Notes: generated by a model not told the origin, from the letters alone. A stretch of 64,000 nt of DNA from Thalassobaculum_A sp040219615 (GCF_040219615.1 NZ_JAVJSE010000041.1:1-64000), one strand, 5' to 3'; shown: positions 16,476-25,227, counted from the first letter of the stretch. Numbers and translations are program-made.

Positions 16476-17462
16476 ATGCGCGCGATGGTGATGCGCGGGT
16501 TCGGTCCGCCCGAGACCGCCGAGAGCGTGGAACTGCCGGACCCGGAGCCGGGCCCCGGCGAGGTGGTGGTCCGGATGCGGGCCGCCGGCGTGAACTACCC
16601 CGACCTGCTGGTGGTCGAGGGCCGCTACCAGCACAAGCCGCCGCTGCCGTTCACCCCGGGCAAGGAGTTGGCCGGCGAGGTGCTGGCGATCGGCTGGGAG
16701 GTGACCAACTTCGTCGCCGGCGACCGGGTGATGGTGCAGGTCGAGCATGGCGCCTTCGCCGAGCGGGTGGTCGCCCGCCAGGAGCAGTGCCTGGAGATCC
16801 CCGACGAGATGCCGTTCGACGACGCGGCGTCGATGGGGCTGGTCTACCAGACCGCCTGGTTCGCCCTGCGCGAGCGGGCGCGGTTCCAACCCGGCGAGAC
16901 CGTGCTGGTCAACGGCGCCACCGGCGGGGTCGGGCTGGCGGCGGTCCAGCTGGTCAAGGCGCTGGGCGGCACCGCGCTGGCCGGGGTGACCACGCCGGCC
17001 AAGGCGCAGGCCGCGGTCGACGCCGGCGCCGACCACGTGATCGACCTGTCGGTCGCCGACCTGCGGGACGGCCTGCGCGCGCAGGTCCACGCGGTGACCG
17101 AGGGCAAGGGCGCCGACGTCTGCATCGACATGCTGGGCGGCGATCCGTTCGACGCGGCGATGCGGGCGCTGGCCTGGTGCGGCCGGATGGTGGTGGTCGG
17201 CTTCGCCGCCGGCCGGATCCCGGAGATCAAGGCCAACTACCTGCTGGTCAAGAACATCGAGGTCTCCGGGCTGCAGTGGTCGGACTACCGCGACCGCACC
17301 CCGGCGGTGATGGCGAAGGCGCAGGCCGAGATCTTCCGGCTGTACGGCGAGGGCAAGCTGAAGCCGGCGATCATGGCGCGGCTGCCGCTCGACCGCATGG
17401 CCGAGGCGCTGGCGCTGATCCGGGACCGGAAAGTGATCGGCAAGATCGTCCTGGAGGCCTAG
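16476..17462 (+). CDS. NADPH:quinone oxidoreductase-like, zinc-free MDR family
   Basis: 328 residues. GroES-like N-terminal domain (VRMRAAGVNYPDLLVVEGRY, FTPGKELAGEV), then a Rossmann domain with VNGATGGVGLAAVQLVKALG at about residues 140-160, typical of the quinone oxidoreductase/crotonyl-CoA reductase branch that lacks the zinc ligands. It uses NADPH to reduce an activated double bond or a quinone. Start ATG follows the CaiB stop by one base with GGAGG in the overlap, so it belongs to the operon. Confidence 0.88.
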   Translation: MRAMVMRGFGPPETAESVELPDPEPGPGEVVVRMRAAGVNYPDLLVVEGRYQHKPPLPFTPGKELAGEVLAIGWEVTNFVAGDRVMVQVEHGAFAERVVARQEQCLEIPDEMPFDDAASMGLVYQTAWFALRERARFQPGETVLVNGATGGVGLAAVQLVKALGGTALAGVTTPAKAQAAVDAGADHVIDLSVADLRDGLRAQVHAVTEGKGADVCIDMLGGDPFDAAMRALAWCGRMVVVGFAAGRIPEIKANYLLVKNIEVSGLQWSDYRDRTPAVMAKAQAEIFRLYGEGKLKPAIMARLPLDRMAEALALIRDRKVIGKIVLEA

Positions 17463-17533
17463 CGGCGGCGCGCCGCATGGCTATGCTGCCGCCACGGGAC
17501 CGGCCCATGTCCCGAGCCAGGGAGGCACCCAGC

Positions 17534-18106
17534 ATGAGTACCCTCGATCCGAACCGCCTGATCATGACAGGCGAGAACCCGTTCATCCGGCTGTCCCAAA
17601 AGGACGGCGACCCGCTGTCGACTGACGCCAGCTTCTGGCGGGTAATCACCTGCCCGGGCGGCCCCGGCCACGTGCTGTACGTGAAGAGCGAGCTGACCGA
17701 CGGCGCCTGGCGGATCTACTCCGACAACATCGCCATGGCCCGTTGGCTGCAGCAGACCGTGCAGGGGATGCTTAACCCGGAACTCGCAGACACCTCGATC
17801 CCGGTGATCGGCGCCGAGTTCTCCAAGGAGGGCGACCCGCGCTACTTCTGGACCGAACGGCTGGTGTCCTACGACGACGTGGTCGAACTGACCTGGCACG
17901 ACTGCGGCGATCCGCTGCTGATCCACACCCAGCCGAATCAGACGCCGGGCCGGCCGTACGGCGTGTGCACGGTGCTGATCCCGGCGCATGGCGCCCGGCT
18001 GACCATCAACGGCGAGCAGGCGGCCGGCACCCCGTTCCCGCGCGACCGCGAGGGCAAGCCGTTCAGCACCTGCGCGCTGGCGTTCTCGGAGAGCTGGACC
18101 GAATAG
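17534..18106 (+). CDS. Hypothetical protein at the end of the acid catabolic operon
   Basis: 190 residues, no signal peptide, no membrane segment. It starts at ATG 17534 behind GGAGG. Visible features are a tryptophan- and aspartate-rich body (SFWRVITCPGGPGHVLYV, TWHDCGDPLLIH) and a beta-rich pattern, possibly a cupin-like or lipocalin-like small barrel. I do not recognise the family. Being the last gene of the run, 71 bases after the oxidoreductase, it may bind or modify a pathway intermediate, but this is guesswork. It converges with the lysR gene (gap 3 bases). Confidence 0.75.
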   Translation: MSTLDPNRLIMTGENPFIRLSQKDGDPLSTDASFWRVITCPGGPGHVLYVKSELTDGAWRIYSDNIAMARWLQQTVQGMLNPELADTSIPVIGAEFSKEGDPRYFWTERLVSYDDVVELTWHDCGDPLLIHTQPNQTPGRPYGVCTVLIPAHGARLTINGEQAAGTPFPRDREGKPFSTCALAFSESWTE

Positions 18107-18109
18107 CCG

Positions 18110-19003
18110 CTACCCGCCGCCGCCGAGACCCTGCAGGCCGTCGACCACGGCCCGCAGGCCCCGGGTCAGCGGCTTGTCGTGGCGCAGCACGACCGCGAGC
18201 TTGCGGATCAGCGGCGGTGCCAGCGGCCGCACGGTCAGCCGCGGGTCGGTGCGGTCGCCGCGCAGCGCCATGCCCGGCAGCACCCCGCAGCCGAGGCCGG
18301 CGGCGACGATCTCCTTGATCGCCTCGACGCTCCCGAGCTGCATGATCGGCCGCAGGGTCAGGCCGCCGCGCGCCGCCCAGTCGTCGACGATGCGCCGGGT
18401 GTTGGCGCCCGGCTCGTACAGCACCGTCGGCCAGGCGGCCAGCACGTCCGGGGCGACCGCGTCCGGGATCGGGGCCTGTTCCGGCGGGAAGATCGCCATG
18501 AACTCGTCGTCCATCACCGGCGTGACCTGGAATCCGCGGCCCGGGATCGGCAGGGTGGCAAAGGCGACGTCCAGCCCGTTGTTCTCCAGCAGCCGCAGCA
18601 TCTCCGCGGTGTTGCCGGTACTGACCACGATCTCCAGGCCCGGGAAACGGGTGCGGAGCGCGCGCAGCAGCGGCGGCAGCAGGTAGGTGCAGGCGGTGGC
18701 GCCGGTGCCGAGCCGGACCCGGCCGGCGACCCCGCTGGCGTGCTCGGCCAGCGCGTCGAACGCCCCGATCACGGCGGCGTCGATGCGCCGGGCGTGTTCC
18801 AGCAGCACCAGCCCGGCGGCGGTCGGGGTCGAGCGTCTTCCGGTGCGCTCGAGCAGCTTGACCCGCAGCCGCTGCTCGAGCTGGCGGACCTGCAGGCTGA
18901 CCGCCGGCTGGGTCAGGTTAAGGCGCTCGGCGGCGGCCGAGAAGGAGCCGAGCTCCGCCACGTCGGCGAAGGCGCGCAGGTGGTCGAGGTTGAGGCCGCG
19001 CAT
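18110..19003 (-). CDS. LysR family transcriptional regulator
   Basis: 297 residues. N-terminal winged helix-turn-helix at about residues 5-64 (FSAAAERLNLTQPAVSLQVRQ), linker helix, then a periplasmic-binding-like effector domain (about 92-292) with VRLGTGATACTYLLPPLLRA. LysR proteins usually activate a nearby or divergent operon on binding a pathway metabolite. Here it is convergent with the catabolic operon and divergent from the GNAT gene, so its target could be either. A dyad suitable for autoregulation lies in the 66-base divergent gap. Confidence 0.92.
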   Translation of the reverse strand: MRGLNLDHLRAFADVAELGSFSAAAERLNLTQPAVSLQVRQLEQRLRVKLLERTGRRSTPTAAGLVLLEHARRIDAAVIGAFDALAEHASGVAGRVRLGTGATACTYLLPPLLRALRTRFPGLEIVVSTGNTAEMLRLLENNGLDVAFATLPIPGRGFQVTPVMDDEFMAIFPPEQAPIPDAVAPDVLAAWPTVLYEPGANTRRIVDDWAARGGLTLRPIMQLGSVEAIKEIVAAGLGCGVLPGMALRGDRTDPRLTVRPLAPPLIRKLAVVLRHDKPLTRGLRAVVDGLQGLGGGG

Positions 19004-19019
19004 CCAAAGATTTCCTGAT

Positions 19020-19054
19020 CCGGAAAATAAGAAGTCTAAATTTCACTTATCCGG
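19020..19054. promoter_or_regulatory. Imperfect dyad in the lysR/GNAT divergent gap
   Basis: CCGGAAAATAAG (19020-19031) and CTTATCCGG (19046-19054) form an interrupted inverted repeat spanning AT-rich DNA just upstream of both starts. LysR-type regulators bind such interrupted dyads (T-N11-A type). The assignment rests only on position and symmetry. Confidence 0.45.
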
Positions 19055-19069
19055 CGGTCGAGCATCAGG

Positions 19070-19687
19070 ATGGCGGCAACGATCCGACCGGAGCCGCCGA
19101 TGACCCTGCTCGCCCCCGATCCCGTCCCCGAATCCGCCCCCGATCCCGCCGTTGCCGTCGGTGCGCCGCCGACCGTGCGGGATTCCCGTGACGGCGACGT
19201 CGCGGCGATCCACGGGATCTACGCCTTCCACGTGCTGCACGGGCTGGCGAGCTTCGAGGAGCAGCCGCCGGCGGTCGACGAGATGGCGCGCCGCCGGGCC
19301 GCGGTGATCGCCGCCGGCTACCCGCATCTGGTGGCCGAGCTCGACGGCGCGGTGGTCGGCTACAGCTACGCCTCGGCCTACCGGCCGCGCCCGGCCTACC
19401 GGTTCACGGTCGAGAACTCGGTCTATGTCCGCGACGGGCTGCATGGCCGCGGGGTCGGGCGGGCGCTGCTCGGCGCGCTGATCGACCGCTGCGAGGCCGG
19501 GCCGTGGCGGCAGATGATCGCGGTGATCGGCGACACCGGGAACGAGCCGTCGATCGGCCTGCACGCCGCCTTCGGGTTCCGCAGAGTCGGCACCCTGCAG
19601 GCGGTCGGCTTCAAGTTCGGGCGCTGGGTCGACAGCGTGCTGATGCAGCGCGAACTGGGCCCGGGCGACGCGGCCGACCCGGTGTGA
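19070..19687 (+). CDS. GNAT family N-acetyltransferase (phosphinothricin acetyltransferase-like)
   Basis: 205 residues. The order VRDSRDGDVAAIHGIYAFHV, GLASFEEQPP, YASAYRPRPAYRFTVENSVYV, then the acetyl-CoA loop GLHGRGVGRALLGALI and the late GLHAAFGFRRVGTLQAVGFK is that of the Pat/Bar/YncA group, which acetylates the amino group of small amines or methionine analogues. An unusual proline-rich N-terminal 30 residues precede the domain; a second ATG at 19100 may be the real start. It is divergent from lysR. Confidence 0.85.
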   Translation: MAATIRPEPPMTLLAPDPVPESAPDPAVAVGAPPTVRDSRDGDVAAIHGIYAFHVLHGLASFEEQPPAVDEMARRRAAVIAAGYPHLVAELDGAVVGYSYASAYRPRPAYRFTVENSVYVRDGLHGRGVGRALLGALIDRCEAGPWRQMIAVIGDTGNEPSIGLHAAFGFRRVGTLQAVGFKFGRWVDSVLMQRELGPGDAADPV

Positions 19688-19691
19688 GCGC

Positions 19692-20453
19692 TCAGCCGGC
19701 GACCGCCTCGTAGCTGACGATCGGGCGGGTCGACAGGTCGGCCGGCAGCGGAACGCCGAGATCGCAGTAGGTGGTGTCCTCGCTGGCCAGGATCGCGGCG
19801 AGCGACGAGCCCTCGATCTCGGCGGCGCAGTCGACGTCCTGCGGGAAGCCCATGTCGATCAGCTCGCGGCCGGACGCGCTGGCGCGCAGCCGGTCGGGGA
19901 GCGCCGGACGGGCCACCAGGAAGGCGGCGCGGGCCGCCTCGGCCTCCGGCGACGCCGCCAGGTCCAGTGCCGCGACGATTGCACCGGCGCCGATCTGGTC
20001 CTCGACGGCGACCCTGAGCCGGCCGTCCGGCCAGCGCTCGCCGGCCGGCACCACCAGAATCCGTTGGCCGAGGTCGCACGCCGCCCGGGCCACCGCGCCG
20101 GCGTTGCGCAGGCAGCCGCACAGCACCGCCGGGCCGTCGGGGATCAGCGACAGGGTCGAGCCGTTCGGGGAGGGCAGCAGCACCCTATCGCCGGCCGACA
20201 GGGCTGCGAGGCTGGGCGGCGACAGCGACAGGCCGCCGGCCGAGCGGGGGCCGGCAGGACGGGCGCCCAGGGCCGCCGCGACGGCCGTCGCCGCCTGCGG
20301 GTCGCGGAACGGGAACGGGTAGACCGTGGCGCCGCGCCCGACCGCAACGCTGACGCAGGTCGAGAACGACAGCACGTCGACGATGATCACGACATCGAAG
20401 CCGGGCAGCGCCGCCCCGTGCTCGCCCCACTCGACATGGACGCGCGGGCTCAC
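19692..20453 (-). CDS. 2-phosphosulfolactate phosphatase-like protein (ComB family)
   Basis: 253 residues. Motifs typical of ComB are VVIIVDVLSFSTCVSVAVGRGA (split: VVIIVDVLSF at 21-30), PSPNGSTLSL, CLRNAGAVARAA and PAGERWPDGRLRVAVED, with conserved aspartates and the LSFSTC cysteine. ComB removes phosphate from 2-phosphosulfolactate in coenzyme M synthesis; outside methanogens the family's substrate is usually unproven. GTG at 20453 overlaps the stop of the sulfhydrylase gene in GTGA, linking it to sulfur metabolism. No other coenzyme M genes are in view. Confidence 0.83.
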   Translation of the reverse strand: MSPRVHVEWGEHGAALPGFDVVIIVDVLSFSTCVSVAVGRGATVYPFPFRDPQAATAVAAALGARPAGPRSAGGLSLSPPSLAALSAGDRVLLPSPNGSTLSLIPDGPAVLCGCLRNAGAVARAACDLGQRILVVPAGERWPDGRLRVAVEDQIGAGAIVAALDLAASPEAEAARAAFLVARPALPDRLRASASGRELIDMGFPQDVDCAAEIEGSSLAAILASEDTTYCDLGVPLPADLSTRPIVSYEAVAG

Positions 20454-22279
20454 CCGAGCGCGCGCTCCAGGTCGGCGATGATGTCGTCGGCGTTCTCCAG
20501 GCCGATCGACAGCCGGATCACGTCGTCGCCGGCGCCGGCGGCGGTGCGCTGCTCCTCGGTCAGCTGGCGGTGGGTGGTGCTGGCCGGGTGCAGGATCAGC
20601 GAGCGGGTGTCGCCGATGTTGGCGAGGTGCGACAGCAGCCGGCAGCGCTCGACCGCCCGCACCCCGGCCTCGAAGCCGCCCTTTATCCCGAAGGTGAACA
20701 CCGATCCCGCGCCCTTCGGCAGGTAGCGCTGGGCAAGGCCGTGGTAGCGGTTGCCCGGCAGCCCGGCATAGGACACCCAGGCGACCTTCGGGTTGCCGTT
20801 CAGCCACTCGGCGACCTTCGCGGCGTTGGCGACGTGGCGCTCCATGCGGACCGGCAGGGTCTCGATGCCGGTGATCGTCAGGTAGGCGTTCATCGGCGCC
20901 ATGGTCGGGCCCAGGTCGCGCAGGCCGATGGCGTGGCCGTAGATGGTGTAGGCGAGGTCGCCGAAGGTCTCGTAGAAGGTCAGGCCGTGATAGGCCGGCT
21001 CCGGCTTGGACAGCGACGGGAACTTGTCGTTCTTGTCCCAGGCGAACTTGCCGCCGTCGACCACCGCCCCGCCCATGGCGTTGCCATGCCCAGACAGGAA
21101 CTTGGTGGTCGAGTGCACGACGATGTCGGCACCGTGCTCCAGCGGCCGGCAGAGATACGGCGTGGCCATGGTGTTGTCGATGATCAGCGGCACCCCGGCC
21201 TCGTCGGCGATCCGCGCCAGCGCCTGGATGTCGGTGATCACGCCGCCGGGGTTGGCCAGCGACTCCGCGAAGATCGCCTTGCATTTCGGGTGCAGGGCGG
21301 CCTGCCGGACGATCTCCGGCTCCTCGACGTCGACGAAGTCGCAATGCCAGTCGAACTTCTGGAAGGTCCGGCCGAACTGGGTGATCGAGCCGCCATACAG
21401 CTTCTTCGAGGCCACGAACCGGTCGCCCGGGCCCATCAGCGCGAACAGCGCCAGCAGCTGGGCGGAGTGGCCGGACGCCGTGCAGGTGGTGCCGTGGCCG
21501 CCCTCCAGGGCCGCGATCCGCTCCTCCAGTACCGCGACCGTGGGGTTCGACAGGCGCGAGTAGATGTTGCCGAAGGTCTGCAGGTTGAACAGCGACGCGG
21601 CGTGGTCGACGTCGTCGAACACATAGGCGGTGGTCTGGTAGATCGGCGTCGAGCGGGCGCCGGTGGTCGGATCGGGGGCCGCGCCGGCATGCACCGCCAG
21701 GGTCTCGAAGCCCTTGGCGACGAAGCCGTCGCCGACGTCGCTGTCGCGGCTGACGGTATCGCTCTTGCCCGGGGTGCGGCGCTTGGAGGAGATCACCCGG
21801 CTGTTGAAGCCGTGCCAGCCGAGCTCGCCGAAAAGCCGCGAGAACTCGATCTTCGGGCAGCGGTTCATGACGACCTTGATTCCGGCCTTCTCGGCCCGGG
21901 CCGCCGCTTCGTCGTTGCGCACGCCGAGCTGCATCCACACCACCCGGGTGCCGTGGGCGATGGCGGCGTCGGTCACCGGCCCGGCGGCCTCGGAGTTGCG
22001 GAACACGTCGACCATGTCGACGGTCTCGGGCAGCGAGTCCAGGTCGGCATAGGCCTTCTCGCCGAGGATCTCGCCGCCGGCCGCCGCCACCTTCGGGTTC
22101 ACCGGATAGACCCGGTAGCCCTTCTGCTGCAGGTACTTCATGGCGAAGTAGCTGGGCCGGTTCCAGTTGTCCGACGCCCCGACCATGGCGATGGTCTTCA
22201 CGTCCCGCAGGATCCCGCGGATGAAGTCGTCGGAATAGGCGTCGTGGACGACCGGCGCGGTCGGATCGTTCTCGGCCAT
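20450..22279 (-). CDS. Fusion of CoA-binding (YccU-like) domain and O-acetylhomoserine sulfhydrylase
   Basis: 609 residues, about 180 more than a normal sulfhydrylase. Residues about 18-165 form a CoA_binding Rossmann domain (IAMVGASDNWNRPS, GYRVYPVNP, VWMQLGVRNDEAA, NRCPKIEF). From about 188 the rest is a Cys/Met metabolism PLP enzyme: FETLAVHAG, TPIYQTTAYVF, the PLP-anchoring Asp368 in IIDNT and the Schiff-base Lys393 in HSTTKFLSGHG. It should make homocysteine from O-acetylhomoserine and sulfide. ATG at 22279; longer frames would begin inside the repeat element. The two domains are often separate neighbouring genes, so this is a gene fusion. Confidence 0.9.
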   Translation of the reverse strand: MAENDPTAPVVHDAYSDDFIRGILRDVKTIAMVGASDNWNRPSYFAMKYLQQKGYRVYPVNPKVAAAGGEILGEKAYADLDSLPETVDMVDVFRNSEAAGPVTDAAIAHGTRVVWMQLGVRNDEAAARAEKAGIKVVMNRCPKIEFSRLFGELGWHGFNSRVISSKRRTPGKSDTVSRDSDVGDGFVAKGFETLAVHAGAAPDPTTGARSTPIYQTTAYVFDDVDHAASLFNLQTFGNIYSRLSNPTVAVLEERIAALEGGHGTTCTASGHSAQLLALFALMGPGDRFVASKKLYGGSITQFGRTFQKFDWHCDFVDVEEPEIVRQAALHPKCKAIFAESLANPGGVITDIQALARIADEAGVPLIIDNTMATPYLCRPLEHGADIVVHSTTKFLSGHGNAMGGAVVDGGKFAWDKNDKFPSLSKPEPAYHGLTFYETFGDLAYTIYGHAIGLRDLGPTMAPMNAYLTITGIETLPVRMERHVANAAKVAEWLNGNPKVAWVSYAGLPGNRYHGLAQRYLPKGAGSVFTFGIKGGFEAGVRAVERCRLLSHLANIGDTRSLILHPASTTHRQLTEEQRTAAGAGDDVIRLSIGLENADDIIADLERALG

Positions 22280-22326
22280 GGGTTCAGGTGTCCGTTTCTT
22301 CGAGGTCTGAAATGACGGAGAGGTGG

Positions 22327-22449
22327 GTGGGTCCCGGCTCTGGCCCACCTGCGGCGATCCCGTCCGGGATGACGTCAGAGGAGGGCGCTCCTCCCCCTGT
22401 CGTCATCCCGGACGAGGCGGCCCGAAGGGCGTCTCGATCCGGGACCCAC
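22327..22449. repeat. Palindromic intergenic repeat, copy 2
   Basis: Outer arms GTGGGTCCCGG (22327-22337) and CCGGGACCCAC (22439-22449), inner stem CGTCCGGGATGACG (22361-22374) with CGTCATCCCGGACG (22401-22414). It has the same layout as the copy at 11712, with matched changes on both arms. It lies between the sulfhydrylase start and the enoyl-CoA hydratase stop. Confidence 0.83.
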
Positions 22450-22474
22450 GGAGCGACGGGCGCTAGTGTCCCCA

Positions 22475-23275
22475 TCACTCCCCCCGCCACACCGGCTCGC
22501 GTCTGGCGATGAAGGCGTCGATGCCCTCCCGGGCGTCGCGGGCCAGCATGTTGCGGGTCATCACCGCGCTGGCGTAGCCGTAGGCCTCGGCCATCGGCAT
22601 CTCCAGCTGGGCGTAGAACGCCTGCTTGCCGATCGCCAGGGTCAGCGGCGACTTCGAGACGATCTTGCCGGCCAGCTCGGCGACCGCGGCGTCCAGCGCG
22701 TCGGCCGGCACCACCCGGTTCACCAGTCCCAGGGTCTCGGCCGTCCGGGCGTCGATCGCCTCGCCGGTGACCAGCATCTCCATCATCTTCTTGCGTCCGA
22801 CATTGCGGCTGATCGCAACCATCGGGGTCGAGCAGAACAGCCCGATGTTCACCCCCGGCGTGGCGAACCTGGCGTCCTCGGACGCCACCGCGAGGTCGCA
22901 GCTGGCCACCAGCTGGCAGCCGGCGGCGGTCGCCATGGCGTGCACCCTGGCGATCACCAGCTGCGGGATCCGGGTGATCGTCAGCATCAGCTCGGAGCAC
23001 TGCTCGAACAGCGCCTTGAAGAACGGCTCGTCGCTGCGCGAGCGCACCTCCTTGAGGTCGTGGCCGGCGCAGAACGCCGGGCCGGCGGCCGCCAGCACCA
23101 CCACCTTGACCGAGCGGTCGTCGCCGATCGCCTCCAGCTCGGCCTGCAGCGCCGCCATCAGCTCGCGCGACAGGGCGTTGCGGGCGCCCGGGCGGTTCAG
23201 GGTCAGGGTGGCGACCCCGCCGCCTTCCTGGCGCAGCAGGATCGGCTCGGGCTCGGCAGCGTGGGCGATCGACAT
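22475..23275 (-). CDS. Enoyl-CoA hydratase/isomerase family protein
   Basis: 266 residues of the crotonase fold. FCAGHDLKEVRS and VHAMATAAGCQLVASCDLAVA form the oxyanion-hole segments. The catalytic segment, FATPGVNIGLFCSTPMVAISRNVG, lacks the acidic residues seen in classical hydratases (E144/E164 positions), as in the ECHDC3-like branch, so hydratase activity is uncertain. ATG at 23275. Its closest context is the repeat element and the AEC permease gene, so its pathway cannot be told. Confidence 0.85.
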   Translation of the reverse strand: MSIAHAAEPEPILLRQEGGGVATLTLNRPGARNALSRELMAALQAELEAIGDDRSVKVVVLAAAGPAFCAGHDLKEVRSRSDEPFFKALFEQCSELMLTITRIPQLVIARVHAMATAAGCQLVASCDLAVASEDARFATPGVNIGLFCSTPMVAISRNVGRKKMMEMLVTGEAIDARTAETLGLVNRVVPADALDAAVAELAGKIVSKSPLTLAIGKQAFYAQLEMPMAEAYGYASAVMTRNMLARDAREGIDAFIARREPVWRGE

Positions 23276-23328
23276 CGGCTTCTCCTTCCCTGGCGGTCAC
23301 TTTGCCCCGCGGCGGCGGGATTGCAAGC

Positions 23329-24267
23329 TCACCGCACCTCGAGCAGGGTCAGAACCCCGGCCACCGTCAGCACCGACAGCCCGGTCGAGATCAGGATCGC
23401 GGTCACCGTCGGGGCGATGCCGGCCTGGTAGCGCTGGGCCATCAGGTAGACGTTGATGCCGACCGGCAGCGACGCCAGGATCACCGCCACGTCGCGCCAC
23501 AGCGGGTCGACCGCGAACACATGGGTCGCCAGCAGCCAGACCAGCACCGGGTGCAGTGCCAGCTTGAGGGCCACGCCGATGCCGGCCTCGCCGATCGAGC
23601 CGGCCAGACGGTAGCCGGCCAGCGAGGCGCCCATGGCGAACACCGCGCAGGGCAGGGCGGCCCGCCCCAGGGTGCCGGTCAGGGTGTCGACCACCGGCGG
23701 CAGCTGCAGCCCGGCCAGGTTCCACAGCACGCCGGCCAGCAGGGCGATGATGATCGGGTTGCGGACCAGGCCCTTGATCACGTTGACCGGCAGCCGGCGC
23801 ATGTCCTCGCGGGCGCCGATGCCGGCCTCGGCCTGGACCGTCACGACCGACAGCAGCTGCCAGGAATGGCAGGCGATGATCAGGAACAGCGGCAGGGTGG
23901 CCTGGTCGCCGAGCGCCGTCAGCACAAGCGGCACGCCGAGCATGACGGTGTTGGAGAAGCCGCCGGTCATGCCGGCGATCGCCGGCTCGGCGCCGCCGCG
24001 CCGGAACACGAAGTGGCTGAGCAGGCTGCCGATCAGCCAGGCGCCGTAGCCGCCGCCGAAGTAGGAGATCAGGTAGGCCCACTCGATCTCCGCCGGCAGT
24101 GCGGTGGTCGCCATGGTGCGGAACAGCATGGCGGGAATCGCGAAGTCGAAGACGAAGGCCGACAGGCCCTTGTTGGCCTCCTGCCGGAACACCCCGAGGC
24201 GCGCGGCGGCGTAGCCGATTCCGACGATGCCGAACACCGGCACGATGATCTCGAGGATGATCTCCAT
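23329..24267 (-). CDS. AEC family permease (auxin efflux carrier-like)
   Basis: 312 residues with about ten hydrophobic helices. The N-terminal helix ILEIIVPVFGIVGIGYAA, FSNTVMLGVPLVLTALG in the middle (the family's crossover region) and a second half beginning near NVIKGLVRNPIIIALLAG are typical of AEC transporters, which export or exchange organic acids such as malate or malonate. Substrate unknown. It is divergent from the alpha/beta hydrolase gene at 24421 with a 153-base gap. Confidence 0.88.
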   Translation of the reverse strand: MEIILEIIVPVFGIVGIGYAAARLGVFRQEANKGLSAFVFDFAIPAMLFRTMATTALPAEIEWAYLISYFGGGYGAWLIGSLLSHFVFRRGGAEPAIAGMTGGFSNTVMLGVPLVLTALGDQATLPLFLIIACHSWQLLSVVTVQAEAGIGAREDMRRLPVNVIKGLVRNPIIIALLAGVLWNLAGLQLPPVVDTLTGTLGRAALPCAVFAMGASLAGYRLAGSIGEAGIGVALKLALHPVLVWLLATHVFAVDPLWRDVAVILASLPVGINVYLMAQRYQAGIAPTVTAILISTGLSVLTVAGVLTLLEVR

Positions 24268-24420
24268 CAGCGAGCCTTACGGGGCGGTCGCCGGTCCGAC
24301 AAGCGCCATTGCCGCAACACGGTCTTGCGGCGGCCGGGCGGGTCGGCTGTCATCGGGGGCGAGATTGACGCGGCCGACGTGCCGTCGTACCGACAAGTCC
24401 AATCCCCGGGAGGAAGACCG

Positions 24421-25227
24421 ATGCCGCACCTCGAGATCGCCGACGGTGAGAGCCTGTACTACGAGTACGTGGCGCCCGGTTCGGCCGGCAAGACCTTCGT
24501 GTTCGTGAACGCGCTGACCGGCAGCTACCAGATGTGGGAGGCCGTGATCGGCCCGAAGCTGCGGGAGGCCGGCTACGGCACCCTGGTCTACAATTTCCGC
24601 GGCCAGGCAGAGAGCCGGACGAAGCCGACCACGCCGCCCACTCCGACCCAGATCGTCGACGACCTGGTTCGGCTGTGCCGGGCGATCGACCCGCCGAAGC
24701 CGGTCCTGGTCGGCCTGTCGATCGGCGGCCTGTTCGCCGCCCAGGCCTTCGCCAAGGGCGTGCCGGCGGCCGGGCTGGTGCTGATCAACACCCTGCGCAA
24801 GCCGACCGAGCGGCTGGCCTGGATCAACCAGGCGATGGCCCACGGCGTGGCGGCCGGCGGATTCCGGCTGATCATGGAGCTGTCGCTGCCTATGCTGGTG
24901 AACCCGGACAAGCTGGCCGAGATGAAGGCGACGGTGCAGACCGGCGAGCCCTATGCGCCGATCGACCCGGCCGACGGCGGCTACCGGCTGATGGTGGAAT
25001 CGACCGCGACCGACTGGGACTTCCCGTGGCAGAGCCTGACCCCGCCGGTGTTGCTGACGGTCGGTGCCCACGACCGGGTGTTCTACGTGGCCGACGACGT
25101 CGACGAGCTGGCGGCGCGGATTCCGAACCACACCCGCATCGACTTCCCGGACGCCGGCCACCTGATCCCCGCCGAGCGGCCGGAAACCTTCACCGCGGCG
25201 CTGCTCGACTTCGCCGGCCGGATCTGA
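24421..25227 (+). CDS. Alpha/beta hydrolase
   Basis: 268 residues. Nucleophile elbow GLSIGG with Ser100, acid aspartate in VGAHDRVF and histidine in FPDAGHLIPAERPE give a complete triad. The lid region (about 125-190) is helical. The overall size and order resemble 3-oxoadipate enol-lactonase-like hydrolases, but without aromatic pathway neighbours the substrate is open. ATG at 24421 follows GGAGGAAG. Two HAD phosphatase genes follow closely (10 bases to the first), suggesting co-transcription. Confidence 0.85.
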   Translation: MPHLEIADGESLYYEYVAPGSAGKTFVFVNALTGSYQMWEAVIGPKLREAGYGTLVYNFRGQAESRTKPTTPPTPTQIVDDLVRLCRAIDPPKPVLVGLSIGGLFAAQAFAKGVPAAGLVLINTLRKPTERLAWINQAMAHGVAAGGFRLIMELSLPMLVNPDKLAEMKATVQTGEPYAPIDPADGGYRLMVESTATDWDFPWQSLTPPVLLTVGAHDRVFYVADDVDELAARIPNHTRIDFPDAGHLIPAERPETFTAALLDFAGRI

